Shown: positions 50,406 through 59,752 of the stretch, one piece after another
Position numbering within the stretch: position 1 is the stretch's first letter
Layout: every line of letters begins with the position of its first letter
NCBI GenBank assembly: GCA_023954355.1
Contig: JAMLID010000012.1
Span: 1-64,000, forward strand
Length of the DNA: 64,000 nucleotides
Direction: 5' to 3'
Source of the DNA: Oligoflexia bacterium
Lineage (GTDB): Bacteria; Bdellovibrionota; UBA1018; CAIPTA01
Made by a program: the position numbers and the translations under genes
The notes under the pieces: generated by a model
What the model saw: only the letters and a program-made list of their open reading frames with translations
Database searches by the model: none
What the model was told of the DNA's origin: nothing

Positions 50406-52181
50406 TTATTCTACAACTTGAACTTTGCTCACTGCGAATCCCCATTTTGTTTGGCTAGAGTCAGTAGTAAAGCGAAGCTTTAATTTATTTCCACTTACAT
50501 AGAAAGACGCAAGATTTTCTGCTTTTCCAGAAATTGCATCCATTTCTTCTCCATTAGCATCTACAACTCTTACGAAGTCGTAACGATCTTCAAGATCAAC
50601 TTTAGAGAAAATCACTCTCATGTATTTTGCATTAGCTGGCCCATCGATTGTCCACTCTTGTGTGAAGCTGTTGTCATAAGGGTGAGCTGATTCAATCGGA
50701 GCAGGTAGAGACATGTCTCTCCAATCACTCTCAGACGGCTCTGGAGATGGAGGATAAATACCATTGATTGCATTATAGATATTTAAACGTCCACCAGATG
50801 CAACTTTTCTAGCAAGATGACCAATAAAGTCTCTTGATCTTAAAAGTCTGTCTTTCACTTCAGACATAGGCATTGAAGAACTTGTTCCCCAAAGTAATGC
50901 TGCAGCTCCAGCTACGTGAGGTGTAGCCATAGATGTTCCACTAAATGTATCATATTGATTACCTGGAATCGTTGAGTAGATCTTATGTCCAGGAGCCGCA
51001 ATATGCACTGTTCTCTTTCCATAAGTAGAGAAAGTGGCCAATGCGTCTGTATTTGTTGTAGCAGCTACAGCAATTACGTTTTCAATTTGATATCCAGCTG
51101 GATAATGCGGGCTTCTATCGCTGTTTGAGCTGTCGTTACCAGCAGCTGCGATAAAAAGTAATCCTTTATCTTTTGCCGCTGTAATTGCATCAAACATGGT
51201 TTGTGTAAATCCACCACCACCCCATGAATTGTTCATCACGTGAGCATTCATAAGAGTCGCATATTGGATCGCCTTAACTGCGTCAGCTAATGTACCGCTT
51301 CCACCACCAGTAAGAAACTTCACTGGTAAGATTGAAGTATTCCAGTTCACACCAGCAACACCTTTTGCATTATTACCCATTCCACCGATTGTTCCTGAAA
51401 CGTGTGTACCGTGGTCGTTATCGTCCATAGGATTGTTATTTGATACACCAGCAAAGTTCCAGCCGTGGAAATCGTCTACAAATCCATTACCGTCGTCATC
51501 GATTCCGTTTGTTTCTTTTCCGTCACCACTCTCACCAGGATTCATATAGATATTGCCTACTAAATCATCATGAGTGTAATCAACACCAGTATCAATAACC
51601 GCTACTAGTACATCTTTATTACCAGTTGTTGTTGTCCAGGCCTTAGTAGCACCAATGTCGGCACCAACTTTACCGGTCTGTCCGCTAGAGTCTTTTTGGC
51701 CAACGTTTTTCATACCCCATAATTTATCGAAATCTGTGTCGTTAGGAAGAACTTCAGAGTCAGCATCTCTATCGCCTAACGCTTTCACAATATAGTTAGG
51801 CTCTGCATACTGAACAGACGGGTTAGATTCCATCTCTTCCATAAAAAAAGCCATGTCTTGGTCGTTATTTAACTTAACCAAATAAAATTCATTGTTTGTT
51901 TCAAACGCTTCAATTGAACGAACGCCAATTCTTGTATTTAAGATTGCATCGAGAGATTGAACTCCAGCTGATGCTTTACCAGCTTTCGACAGTCTTACGA
52001 TCAATTCTGCAGGCGCTCTTTCATGCTGAGCAAGAATCGACTCATACTTAGCCATATCAGAATGTGCTTCAAAGTTAGAGCCTAGAAAAATTCCAGAACT
52101 CACAGCTCCTATTACGGCCATTGGCCATGCCATAGCGGCAATCGAAACTTTCCAGCTTCGATTTTTACGGTTCGATCTCAT
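50406..52181 (-). CDS. Membrane-anchored or secreted subtilisin-like serine protease (S8) with a CUB-like domain
   Basis: The 591-residue protein has an N-terminal hydrophobic segment (about 12-36), an I9-like propeptide (about 58-132, ending YAEPNYIV), a catalytic S8 domain with D197 (VAVIDTGVD), H257 (HGTHVSG), oxyanion Asn349 (AAAGN) and S417 (SGTSMATP), a Ca-binding IDDDGNGFVDD insertion and a C-terminal beta domain of the CUB-like type (VESAHPYDNSF...YDFVRVVDANG...LRFTTDSSQTKWGFAV, with changes). The ATG at 52181 has GGAGGGATATTT upstream. Predatory bacteria of this group often carry several subtilases. Whether it is anchored or cleaved is open. Confidence 0.93.
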   Translation of the reverse strand: MRSNRKNRSWKVSIAAMAWPMAVIGAVSSGIFLGSNFEAHSDMAKYESILAQHERAPAELIVRLSKAGKASAGVQSLDAILNTRIGVRSIEAFETNNEFYLVKLNNDQDMAFFMEEMESNPSVQYAEPNYIVKALGDRDADSEVLPNDTDFDKLWGMKNVGQKDSSGQTGKVGADIGATKAWTTTTGNKDVLVAVIDTGVDYTHDDLVGNIYMNPGESGDGKETNGIDDDGNGFVDDFHGWNFAGVSNNNPMDDNDHGTHVSGTIGGMGNNAKGVAGVNWNTSILPVKFLTGGGSGTLADAVKAIQYATLMNAHVMNNSWGGGGFTQTMFDAITAAKDKGLLFIAAAGNDSSNSDRSPHYPAGYQIENVIAVAATTNTDALATFSTYGKRTVHIAAPGHKIYSTIPGNQYDTFSGTSMATPHVAGAAALLWGTSSSMPMSEVKDRLLRSRDFIGHLARKVASGGRLNIYNAINGIYPPSPEPSESDWRDMSLPAPIESAHPYDNSFTQEWTIDGPANAKYMRVIFSKVDLEDRYDFVRVVDANGEEMDAISGKAENLASFYVSGNKLKLRFTTDSSQTKWGFAVSKVQVVE

Positions 52182-52544
52182 AAATATCCCTCCATCGTAG
52201 TGATCGTTGCCCAATCCCTGGACCCATCATTTACGAACCGCCGAAAAAACTTCTTTAGACAGTAGCAAACGACTCCGGTGTTATAAAATGCTATCACCGA
52301 GAAAAATAAACACAAAAATAATTTTAAAAATTACAATAGCGTGTTGACATAGTCATATAATAAATATAAGCGCTTTGCGTCAATATCATTATTCGGCCAC
52401 TTGTCTTTACGGCCTCCATTAGAAGAAGATACCCAAACGCACTATAAAGTTTTGTCTTTAATTCATTCTCTCGCTCAACCTTAAGTGATTGCACTATTTT
52501 TTTTGCTAGACCCCCTAGTGCAGACCCCCTACATTAGAAAAGTC
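52182..52544. other. Divergent intergenic region between the S8 protease and rnr
   Basis: The 363-bp AT-rich gap contains the protease leader with its Shine-Dalgarno, an imperfect hairpin CGGTG...CACCG (52274-52297), a palindromic AATTTTTAAAATT block and a TTGACA/TATAAG promoter for rnr. Nothing else coding is convincing; the in-frame GTG at 52485 is a possible but less likely rnr start. Confidence 0.5.
52344..52370 (+). promoter_or_regulatory. Possible rnr promoter
   Basis: TTGACA (52344-52349) and TATAAG (52365-52370) are 15 bases apart, a little short, with other TATAAT-like hexamers in between. The leader would be about 170 bases to the rnr ATG. Confidence 0.4.
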
Positions 52545-54932
52545 ATGGCAAAAATTAAGCTCCGATTTCGTGAAGAAATTCTCTCTATTATTAAAGGCTC
52601 TAACAATCCGGTGAGCTTAAAATCTATCGTAAAGGCGCTTGCACGAACACGCACAGATAAAACCTCTGCAAATTTTGAGAAAATAATAGCCAACGAACTA
52701 CGATACTTAGTTCGCTTAAAAGAAATAGAACGGGGACAAGGAAACCTCTTCCGAATACGGCCCGCTCGCTTGACTCACAAAGAAAAGCCACCGCAAAGAA
52801 AACACAGTCATCGCTTCGAGCTAGACTTCAATGAAGATCCTATTTCATTACAAGAAGTGAGAGCTTCTAGATCTAAAAGAAGAGAACAAATAAAGTTGAC
52901 GGGCAAGGTAACTAAAAACACTAGAGGCTTTGCTTTTGTATCGCCAGAAAATCCTCCGGAGCACATAAAAGAAGATATTTTTTTAAATCCAGAAGAGGCT
53001 GAAGATTTATTCACTGGTGATATAGTAGAAATAGAATTAGATAATATAAAAACCGAGAAGGGTTATAACGGTCGCCTTTTAAAAATTCTTCGTAGAGGAA
53101 TACACAGATTAGTTGCAAGATACTGCAAAAACTCCCCTTACAGTCCAGCAACCGCCGAAGTCGACTCTAAAGACTTGAGTTTAGAAATTGTACTTCAAGA
53201 AGATAAGGCTTTTAAAAATCTAGAAGATGGATCGGCTATTCTAGTAGAAGTCTTAAAAATTCCAAAAGCAGGAGAACCTGCTAAAGGGAAAATTATAAGC
53301 TTCATCGCTGACTCAATGAACAGTGTGGTGGATGACCCTCATATTATCTACAAACACAACTTAAAAGAAACCTTCCCAGATGAAGTCATTCAAGAAGCTA
53401 GTAGCTTTTCAGATCACCTAAAAGAAAGCGATTACAACGACAGACAAGACTTACGAAAACTACCATTCATTACTATTGATGGCGCTGATGCTAGAGATTT
53501 TGACGATGCAGTACTTTGTAAAAAAATAGAAAATAACCACTATAAGCTTTATGTGGCTATTGCTGATGTAGCACATTATGTACGGCCGGGAACTGCCATT
53601 GACAAAGAAGCCTATGAAAGAGGCACTTCAGTGTACTTCCCTCATCGCGTTCTTCCGATGATTCCAGAGCGCCTATCTAATGGACTCTGCTCACTTGTAC
53701 CAAATGAAGATCGCTTAGCATTAGTTGCTGAAATTGAATTTGATCGCCTAGGAAGAAAAATTCACCAGACGGTCTACGAAGCTGTATTCAAAAGCCACAA
53801 ACGCTGTATCTACGAAGACCTTCAAAGATATTTTGATTTTCCACTAGTTAATAGCCAGGACTATAGTGCTCCAGTCAGAGAGAGCTTGAATGACTTGCAC
53901 GAACTTTATTTGCTTTTAAAAAATAACCGCAAAAGTAGAGGCTCTGTTGACCTTGACTTACCTGAGGTTAAGGTAAAGGTTAATAAAGAGTCTGGTGATG
54001 TAGAGTCAATCATTAGAGTAAATCGAGTAGATACACATAAAATGATCGAAGAGTTTATGATTGCAGCCAACGAAGCTGTAACTGAATTTGCTACACAAAA
54101 AAAACTCGATTTTATCTATAGAGTGCACGAAACACCTGAATTAGATTCTGTGAAAAAATTTTTCGATGTAGCGAAAACACTTCAAGTTAACTTAAACGCT
54201 AAGTGGATGGAGAGCATTAGCCCAAAATTATATCAAAATATAGTTCATGAAATTGAAAAGAGCGCAACACCCAAGGTTTTGCACTTTTTACTACTAAGAA
54301 GCATGAAACAAGCGTATTACTCCAATAAAAATCTCAAGCACTTCGGTTTGGCATCAGACTTTTATACTCATTTTACCAGCCCAATCCGACGCTATCCTGA
54401 TTTGATTGCTCATAGAGTTCTTAAAGCCTTTCTTCATAAAAATAAAAAAGAAGCTAAAACAATACCAGGCTCTATTGCACAATCAATTGAAGAGGCTGCA
54501 GCACACTGCTCTGTACGTGAAAGACTTGCTGCTGAAGCCGAAAGAGAGCTTATAAAAATAAAGCAAGTTCGTTTCGCCGAAAAACATCTTGGAGAAGAAT
54601 TTGTTGGCACCATTGTCGGAATGAACCCAAGAGGCGCCTATGTAGAAATCGATGAACTCAACATAGAAGGGTTCGTGCCACTAGATAACTTTGGAAGAGA
54701 TATCGTATTTAATGAAAAAACAACCTCACTCTCAGGAAAACGAACTGGAACTTCGTATATAATGGGTCAAAAAATTAATGTACAAATTGTGCGGACAAAC
54801 CCACACCAACTACAAATTGAATTATCTATAATCGAAAAAAATAGTGTTAAAAAATCTGAGAGAAAAACTATTACGAAACCAGGACTACCGACAAAGCGTG
54901 ACTTTTGGATTCCCGAGGACTTTGAGTCATGA
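52545..54932 (+). CDS. rnr: Ribonuclease R
   Basis: The 795-residue exoribonuclease degrades structured RNA. It has an N-terminal winged-helix part (about 5-55), cold-shock domains (about 80-230, GKVTKNTRGFAFVSPE), the RNB catalytic domain with ITIDGADARDFDDAVLC (metal-binding Asp) and YVRPGTAIDKEAYERGTSVYFPHRVLPMIPERLSNGLCSL in pieces, FYTHFTSPIRRYPDLIAHR, and an S1 domain (GTIVGMNPRGAYVEIDELNIEGFVP). The basic C-terminal tail is short. The ATG at 52545 is preferred. The stop overlaps the UbiB gene start (ATGA). Confidence 0.95.
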   Translation: MAKIKLRFREEILSIIKGSNNPVSLKSIVKALARTRTDKTSANFEKIIANELRYLVRLKEIERGQGNLFRIRPARLTHKEKPPQRKHSHRFELDFNEDPISLQEVRASRSKRREQIKLTGKVTKNTRGFAFVSPENPPEHIKEDIFLNPEEAEDLFTGDIVEIELDNIKTEKGYNGRLLKILRRGIHRLVARYCKNSPYSPATAEVDSKDLSLEIVLQEDKAFKNLEDGSAILVEVLKIPKAGEPAKGKIISFIADSMNSVVDDPHIIYKHNLKETFPDEVIQEASSFSDHLKESDYNDRQDLRKLPFITIDGADARDFDDAVLCKKIENNHYKLYVAIADVAHYVRPGTAIDKEAYERGTSVYFPHRVLPMIPERLSNGLCSLVPNEDRLALVAEIEFDRLGRKIHQTVYEAVFKSHKRCIYEDLQRYFDFPLVNSQDYSAPVRESLNDLHELYLLLKNNRKSRGSVDLDLPEVKVKVNKESGDVESIIRVNRVDTHKMIEEFMIAANEAVTEFATQKKLDFIYRVHETPELDSVKKFFDVAKTLQVNLNAKWMESISPKLYQNIVHEIEKSATPKVLHFLLLRSMKQAYYSNKNLKHFGLASDFYTHFTSPIRRYPDLIAHRVLKAFLHKNKKEAKTIPGSIAQSIEEAAAHCSVRERLAAEAERELIKIKQVRFAEKHLGEEFVGTIVGMNPRGAYVEIDELNIEGFVPLDNFGRDIVFNEKTTSLSGKRTGTSYIMGQKINVQIVRTNPHQLQIELSIIEKNSVKKSERKTITKPGLPTKRDFWIPEDFES

Positions 54933-56605
54933 GTTTGCTATCGCAACCAAATAAAGTCAGAAAAACATTTAAAAATATTAGTAGAATTAAGCAAATTGCT
55001 GCAGTTTTTGCAAAACATGGGTTTCAAGAAATTATTTATACATTGGGATTTGCAAAATTTATCCCTAATCAATATCGAAAAACCAATAACCAAAATGTAC
55101 CCTCTCAAATAAGATTACGAATGGCTTTAGAAGAGCTCGGGCCCACATTCATTAAGTTAGGTCAGATACTAAGCTCAAGATCAGATCTTTTACCAGACAT
55201 CTACAGTGAAGAGTTCTCTAAATTACAAGATCGAGTTAAGCCTATTTCTTTCGATCAAATAAAATCTGTTATCGAATTAGAGCTATCCGCTGACCTCACA
55301 GATATTTTCTCATCATTCGATCAAAATCCATTGGCTTCAGCCTCAATTGGGCAAGTCCATAGAGCTGTTTTAAAAGAAGGTTCAAAAAGCGTCGTAGTAA
55401 AAGTACAAAGACCAGGCATCGACTCTATAATAAAAACAGATATTTCTATTTTAACTATACTAGCGCAAGCGATAGAAAAATATTTTCCCGAAACAAAATT
55501 TTTATCACCCACTTCATTTGTAGAAGAGTTTTTTCAAACCATGACAATGGAGCTAAACTTTGTTCTCGAAGCTAACAATATTTTAAAATTTAGAGAAAAT
55601 TTTAAAGATAACGAATTTATTAAAATACCTGAACTATACTTACAGTACTCTTCAACAAAAATATTGGTTATCGAAGAACTAAAAGGGGTGAAACTAAATA
55701 GCGAGCAAATCAATGCGTCTGGCTCATTATGTAGAAAACATTTAGCCAGTACTTTGGCTTTATCTTTTCTAAAGTCATCTCTCGAAGATGGTTTTTTTCA
55801 CGGAGATCTACATTTAGGAAATCTATTCGCCATTTCTAGCAAAACATCTTCTCTAGATTTTGACCAAATCGGGCTTATAGATTTTGGCATCATGGGATAT
55901 TTAACCCCTCGTGCAAGAGAAAGCTTGATTCGAATATTTTACTCTCTCTCAGAGCAAAACTTCGAAACCTTATCTTTAGAATTTGCTGAGCTAGGCTCAA
56001 CAAGAACGGCGATTGATTTTGATTCTTTTGAGCGCTCTATTCATTTAACAATCGCACCCTATCTAGGCCTTCCTTTACAAAGATTTAACGTCGGTAAAGT
56101 ATTATTAGCCTGTGCAGGCGTGGCTACAAAATACCATATTCATATTCCAAGAGAATGGATTCTCATTTTTAAAGCCATTTATACATTAGAGGGCACGTGT
56201 AGAACATTAGACCCAGATTTTAATGCTATTCCTTTATTAGAAAAGCATCTAGCACCATTAGTTAAACCTGATTATGACTGGGATCAAATTTCTAAATCAG
56301 CTGCTCTTAACTCAAGAGACTTGCAGCAACTTGCCCACCAATTTCCCAGACAATTTAATTTGTTTTTTAAACGATTTTCAGCAAATGGCTATGCATTTGA
56401 AACTAAAGATGCAAACCATGAAGATAAGTATAAAAAAGAAGATTTATTGTCAAAAAGGCTCAGCAATTCAATGCTAATTGCTTCATTTATACTTGGATCT
56501 TTAGGATTCTTTTTTCTCTCTACCTTAATGCACTCTATTTTTTTTCAAACTATTGGCTTTTTTCTTTTAACGCTTAGTGCATATAAATGCATTCGACTTA
56601 GATAG
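54929..56605 (+). CDS. ubiB: UbiB/ABC1/ADCK-family kinase-like protein
   Basis: The 558-residue atypical kinase supports quinone biosynthesis at the inner membrane. It has the KxGQ region LGPTFIKLGQILSSRSDLL, ASASIGQVHRAVLKEGSKSVVVKVQRPG (Ala-rich nucleotide loop), DGFFHGDLHLGNLFA (catalytic) and IGLIDFGIMGYLTPRARESL, and two C-terminal membrane helices (about 510-555). It follows rnr with a four-base overlap. Its last eight bases overlap the convergent GNAT gene. Confidence 0.92.
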   Translation: MSLLSQPNKVRKTFKNISRIKQIAAVFAKHGFQEIIYTLGFAKFIPNQYRKTNNQNVPSQIRLRMALEELGPTFIKLGQILSSRSDLLPDIYSEEFSKLQDRVKPISFDQIKSVIELELSADLTDIFSSFDQNPLASASIGQVHRAVLKEGSKSVVVKVQRPGIDSIIKTDISILTILAQAIEKYFPETKFLSPTSFVEEFFQTMTMELNFVLEANNILKFRENFKDNEFIKIPELYLQYSSTKILVIEELKGVKLNSEQINASGSLCRKHLASTLALSFLKSSLEDGFFHGDLHLGNLFAISSKTSSLDFDQIGLIDFGIMGYLTPRARESLIRIFYSLSEQNFETLSLEFAELGSTRTAIDFDSFERSIHLTIAPYLGLPLQRFNVGKVLLACAGVATKYHIHIPREWILIFKAIYTLEGTCRTLDPDFNAIPLLEKHLAPLVKPDYDWDQISKSAALNSRDLQQLAHQFPRQFNLFFKRFSANGYAFETKDANHEDKYKKEDLLSKRLSNSMLIASFILGSLGFFFLSTLMHSIFFQTIGFFLLTLSAYKCIRLR

Positions 56606-57614
56606 AGTCCATCCCCCAATACCAGATTGGCAATTTAGCACTCAAACTTACATCAGACGGTCCACCAAATAGTACTTCCAAAAACTCTTTATCTGTTTTA
56701 CGACTTGCCTCTAGTGCTTGGCTTAAAGATTTTTTATCTTCCTTTAAGCTTTCTTTTAAAATCTCTACCAATAGACTTTTATTTAAAATTTTTATGAGCC
56801 CCATAACCTCTTTAAAAAGATTGTCCGATTTTAAATAATCATTGGCCCAAGCTAACTGTACAGGTGAAATGATTTCTACTTCTGTTTTTCTGTCTAAAAG
56901 AACTTCGTCTAACAAGATCTTAAGAGACTCTTCAGATCCAGCCCATTCATGAATATAGTTTTTTAAATCTTTTCCTTTGTCTATAAGGATATAAGCTAAA
57001 AGCACTTCTTCATTTAGTAGAAAAAAAGAATTTGCTGAACCTTTCTCTAAATAAGTTAAATGCTCTTTTTCAGTACGTATATTTCCAAATGAATGCTTTT
57101 TAAAAAGATCGTAGCTTTTCTTTAGAAGTTCGGTGTCTATCTTTCTTTGAACTTTATAATTGTTTTTTCTATTTACTAAGGCAAGATCAACTCTACATGT
57201 TTGCCTAATTTGGTTTCCAGAAGGAAAAAACGAAAAGCGACTGTAAAACTCCCAAAGATTCGACCAAAGAACAGCTATAGCGACATCATTTTTATTTTCA
57301 TAACACTCTAATACTTGAGTCATCAGCTTAGAGCTATACCCCTTACCCCTATGAGAAAGATCGGTTACAACGCCTCCTACCCCTATAGATGACAACACTT
57401 CTGCGTGTATTTTTATTCGAGAGGGGTATACAGCCAAATGAGAACAGATTTGCCCTTCATTTTCTAAAACCCATAGATTTTGCAGGTTATTTTCTTTATA
57501 AACTAGAGGGAAGTCATTTAGTACACTACCTTCTTCCGTGTTGTATCCAAGATTTTTAGATACCATATCTATTATATAAGGTAGCTCTTTCAAATTTGGG
57601 TTTCTAATCTTCAT
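56598..57614 (-). CDS. GNAT-family N-acetyltransferase
   Basis: The 338-residue protein has an N-terminal GNAT domain (IGVGGVVTDLSHRGKGYSSKLMTQVL, the acetyl-CoA loop R/QxxGxG as SHRGKGYSS, about 75-95) and a second, less clear half that resembles the Eis-type or sterol-carrier-like acetyltransferases. WEFYSRFSFFP follows. Substrate unknown. The ATG at 57614 is a choice among several Met; longer starts would run into the flagellin upstream region. Confidence 0.78.
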   Translation of the reverse strand: MKIRNPNLKELPYIIDMVSKNLGYNTEEGSVLNDFPLVYKENNLQNLWVLENEGQICSHLAVYPSRIKIHAEVLSSIGVGGVVTDLSHRGKGYSSKLMTQVLECYENKNDVAIAVLWSNLWEFYSRFSFFPSGNQIRQTCRVDLALVNRKNNYKVQRKIDTELLKKSYDLFKKHSFGNIRTEKEHLTYLEKGSANSFFLLNEEVLLAYILIDKGKDLKNYIHEWAGSEESLKILLDEVLLDRKTEVEIISPVQLAWANDYLKSDNLFKEVMGLIKILNKSLLVEILKESLKEDKKSLSQALEASRKTDKEFLEVLFGGPSDVSLSAKLPIWYWGMDSI

Positions 57615-57763
57615 CCTATTTATTGTCCCACCTGTAAAAACTTTTTTCATTTTTTGCTTAAAGTTTTTTTTGCTGGCTCCGAAGAGATACATGTAGGCCC
57701 TAAAAAGCCACCACAAGGCAAGGATAGCCGAGTGTAATGAATCCCTTCAAGGAGGATGGAGTC

Positions 57764-58612
57764 ATGGGTTTAAGAATTAATACAAACGTTGCTTCGATCA
57801 ACGCACAGCGATCGCTTCGTATGACCCGTTTGTCATTAGATAAATCTTTAGAAAAATTATCTAGTGGTAGCCGAATCAACCGAGCTGGAGACGATGCTGC
57901 GGGACTAGCAATTAGTGAAAGCTTAAAAGCCCAAATTCGCGGAATGAAGCAAGCTGAACGAAATGCTCAAGATGGTATTTCGATGGTTCAAGTTGCTGAA
58001 GGCGGACTCACCGAAATTTCAAACATCATGATTCGATTAAGAGAACTAGCTGTACAAGCTGCTTCTGATACTATTGGACCATCAGAAAGAAAATTTTTGA
58101 ACGTAGAGTATGAAGCTCTATTAAGTGAAGTTGACCGTATCTCTAACTCAACAGAATTTAACCGAGTTCCTCTACTAAACGGTGCAGGCGGAATCATTGA
58201 TATTCAAGTTGGTGTAGGTAATAACCCTAGTGTTGATAGAATCACATTTGATCCAAGTGCAACTAACGTAAGTTCTACTGCTTTAGGTCTAAACCTAACT
58301 AACGTTTTAGATAAAAATACTGCACAAAGTGCTCTAGCCTTTATCGATAAATCGATTCAAGGCGTATCAGCGATTCGAGCTGACTTCGGAGCCATGCAAA
58401 ACCGATTACAGTCTACCATTAACAACGCTGGTATCTCGATTGAGAACCTGTCAGCTGCGAATTCTCGAATTAGAGACACCGACATGGCTGAAGAGACTGC
58501 TGAATTAACCAAACAAAACATTCTTGCTCAAGCTGGTACATCTGTACTAGCTCAAGCAAACAATAGTGGAGCCGGAGCATTGCAATTACTATCCGCAATG
58601 CAACAGCTTTAA
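57764..58612 (+). CDS. fliC: Flagellin 1
   Basis: The 282-residue flagellin has conserved D0-D1 ends (MGLRINTNVASINAQRSL..., LSSGSRINRAGDDAAGLAIS, VQVAEGGLTEISNIMIRLRELAVQAASDTIG in pieces; C-terminal AANSRIRDTDMAEETAELTKQNILAQAG) and almost no variable D2-D3, like Bdellovibrio flagellins, which are sheathed. AAGGAGG lies eight bases before the ATG at 57764. An in-frame ATG at 57737 is less likely. The C terminus GAGALQLLSAMQQL is longer than in flagellin 2. Confidence 0.97.
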   Translation: MGLRINTNVASINAQRSLRMTRLSLDKSLEKLSSGSRINRAGDDAAGLAISESLKAQIRGMKQAERNAQDGISMVQVAEGGLTEISNIMIRLRELAVQAASDTIGPSERKFLNVEYEALLSEVDRISNSTEFNRVPLLNGAGGIIDIQVGVGNNPSVDRITFDPSATNVSSTALGLNLTNVLDKNTAQSALAFIDKSIQGVSAIRADFGAMQNRLQSTINNAGISIENLSAANSRIRDTDMAEETAELTKQNILAQAGTSVLAQANNSGAGALQLLSAMQQL

Positions 58613-58724
58613 GGTTTAAACGATTTGTGAACATAGGCAAAAAGTGAGGAGCTAAGATAGAAGAAGTTGAAACAAAGCCGACACAAAGAACGCAATGCAT
58701 AGTTGCGCCCTGTTTCCTGCGAAA

Positions 58725-58751
58725 GATTCCGGTCTTCATAAGACCGGAATC
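58725..58751 (+). terminator. Strong hairpin downstream of flagellin 1
   Basis: A perfect 12-bp stem GATTCCGGTCTT/AAGACCGGAATC with the loop CAT. It is followed by AAATTATTTG, so the T-run is poor. It could end flagellin 1 transcription or protect its mRNA from 3' decay while allowing some read-through. Confidence 0.6.
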
Positions 58752-58867
58752 AAATTATTTGGGCGGCCAAAAAAATAAGTACAAACATCAACAGCAGGAT
58801 GCTGTGTTGCTCTACAAAGAGAGCGGCGTGTTCAAGGAGGAAAGCGATGACCAAGGAAGGATAATAT

Positions 58868-59698
58868 ATGGGTCTTCGAATTAATACTAACGTGGCAGCG
58901 TTAAACGCTCGGCGATTGCTGACAAATACGACAAATGCCACACAAGCATCATTAGAAAAACTTTCTAGTGGTAACAGAATCAATAAAGCAGGTGACGATG
59001 CCGCAGGATTAGCGATCAGTGAAAACTTGAGAGCACAAATTCGTGGTTTACGTCAGGCAAAACGAAACGCATCAGATGGTGTATCTCTCGTACAAGTGAC
59101 CGAGGGTGGATTAAATGAGGTATCTAACATCTTGATTCGTCTTAGAGAACTAGCAGTTCAGGCCGCCTCTGACACAATTGGAGACACTGAGCGAGCTTTC
59201 ACAGACCGGGAATTTCAATCATTAAAACAAGAAATTCAACGTATCTCAGAAACAACAAACTTTAACGGTACTCCTCTATTAGCGGGACGTGAACTACCTA
59301 TCGATATTCAAGTAGGTATTTACAACACCCAAAACGATAGATTGAGCTACGATACAAAGTTTGCTGATTCAAGACTTGAAGCGCTTGGAATGACTGAAGA
59401 AATGGTATCGAATAAAATTGGAGCACAAAATTCTCTAGCGAAAATCGATGCCGGTCTAAAACGTGTAAACGAGGTACGTTCTACTCTAGGTGCTATGCAA
59501 AATAGGTTATCGTCTACGATTAACAACTTGTCTATCTATGATGAAAACTTATCAGCAGCGAACTCTCGTATTAGAGACGTAGATGTTGCAGAAGAAAGCT
59601 CTGAGTTAACAAAACAAAATATCCTACAACAAGCAGGTGTTTCTGTATTGTCTCAAGCAAATACATCACAACAGTTAGCGTTGAAGCTATTAGGATAA
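58868..59698 (+). CDS. fliC: Flagellin 2
   Basis: The 276-residue flagellin is a tandem paralogue of the preceding one with the same conserved ends (MGLRINTNVAALNARRLL, LSSGNRINKAGDDAAGLAIS, C-terminal QNILQQAGVSVLSQAN) but a different middle part (DREFQSLKQEIQRISETTNFNGTPLLAG). It ends TSQQLALKLLG. AAGGAAGG is seven bases before the ATG. Just upstream lies a five-codon open frame with its own strong Shine-Dalgarno. An intrinsic terminator follows. Bdellovibrio-type bacteria carry several flagellins built into one filament. Confidence 0.97.
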   Translation: MGLRINTNVAALNARRLLTNTTNATQASLEKLSSGNRINKAGDDAAGLAISENLRAQIRGLRQAKRNASDGVSLVQVTEGGLNEVSNILIRLRELAVQAASDTIGDTERAFTDREFQSLKQEIQRISETTNFNGTPLLAGRELPIDIQVGIYNTQNDRLSYDTKFADSRLEALGMTEEMVSNKIGAQNSLAKIDAGLKRVNEVRSTLGAMQNRLSSTINNLSIYDENLSAANSRIRDVDVAEESSELTKQNILQQAGVSVLSQANTSQQLALKLLG

Positions 59699-59721
59699 TA
59701 ACAATATTTCCTATACTATTT

Positions 59722-59749
59722 AAAGGGGAAGATATTCTTCCCCTTTTTT
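59722..59749 (+). terminator. Intrinsic terminator of flagellin 2
   Basis: AAAGGGGAAGA/TCTTCCCCTTT, 11 bp with a TAT loop, followed by T-run. It ends three bases before the ATG of the next gene, which has no Shine-Dalgarno. Confidence 0.9.
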
Positions 59750-59752
59750 ATT

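Noticed and set aside
57690-57760. A FliA (sigma-28) promoter before flagellin 1: TAAA and GCCGA are both present.
   Set aside because: The spacing is about 22 bases rather than 15 and the second half is GCCGAGTG, not GCCGATAA. It is too far from consensus to call.
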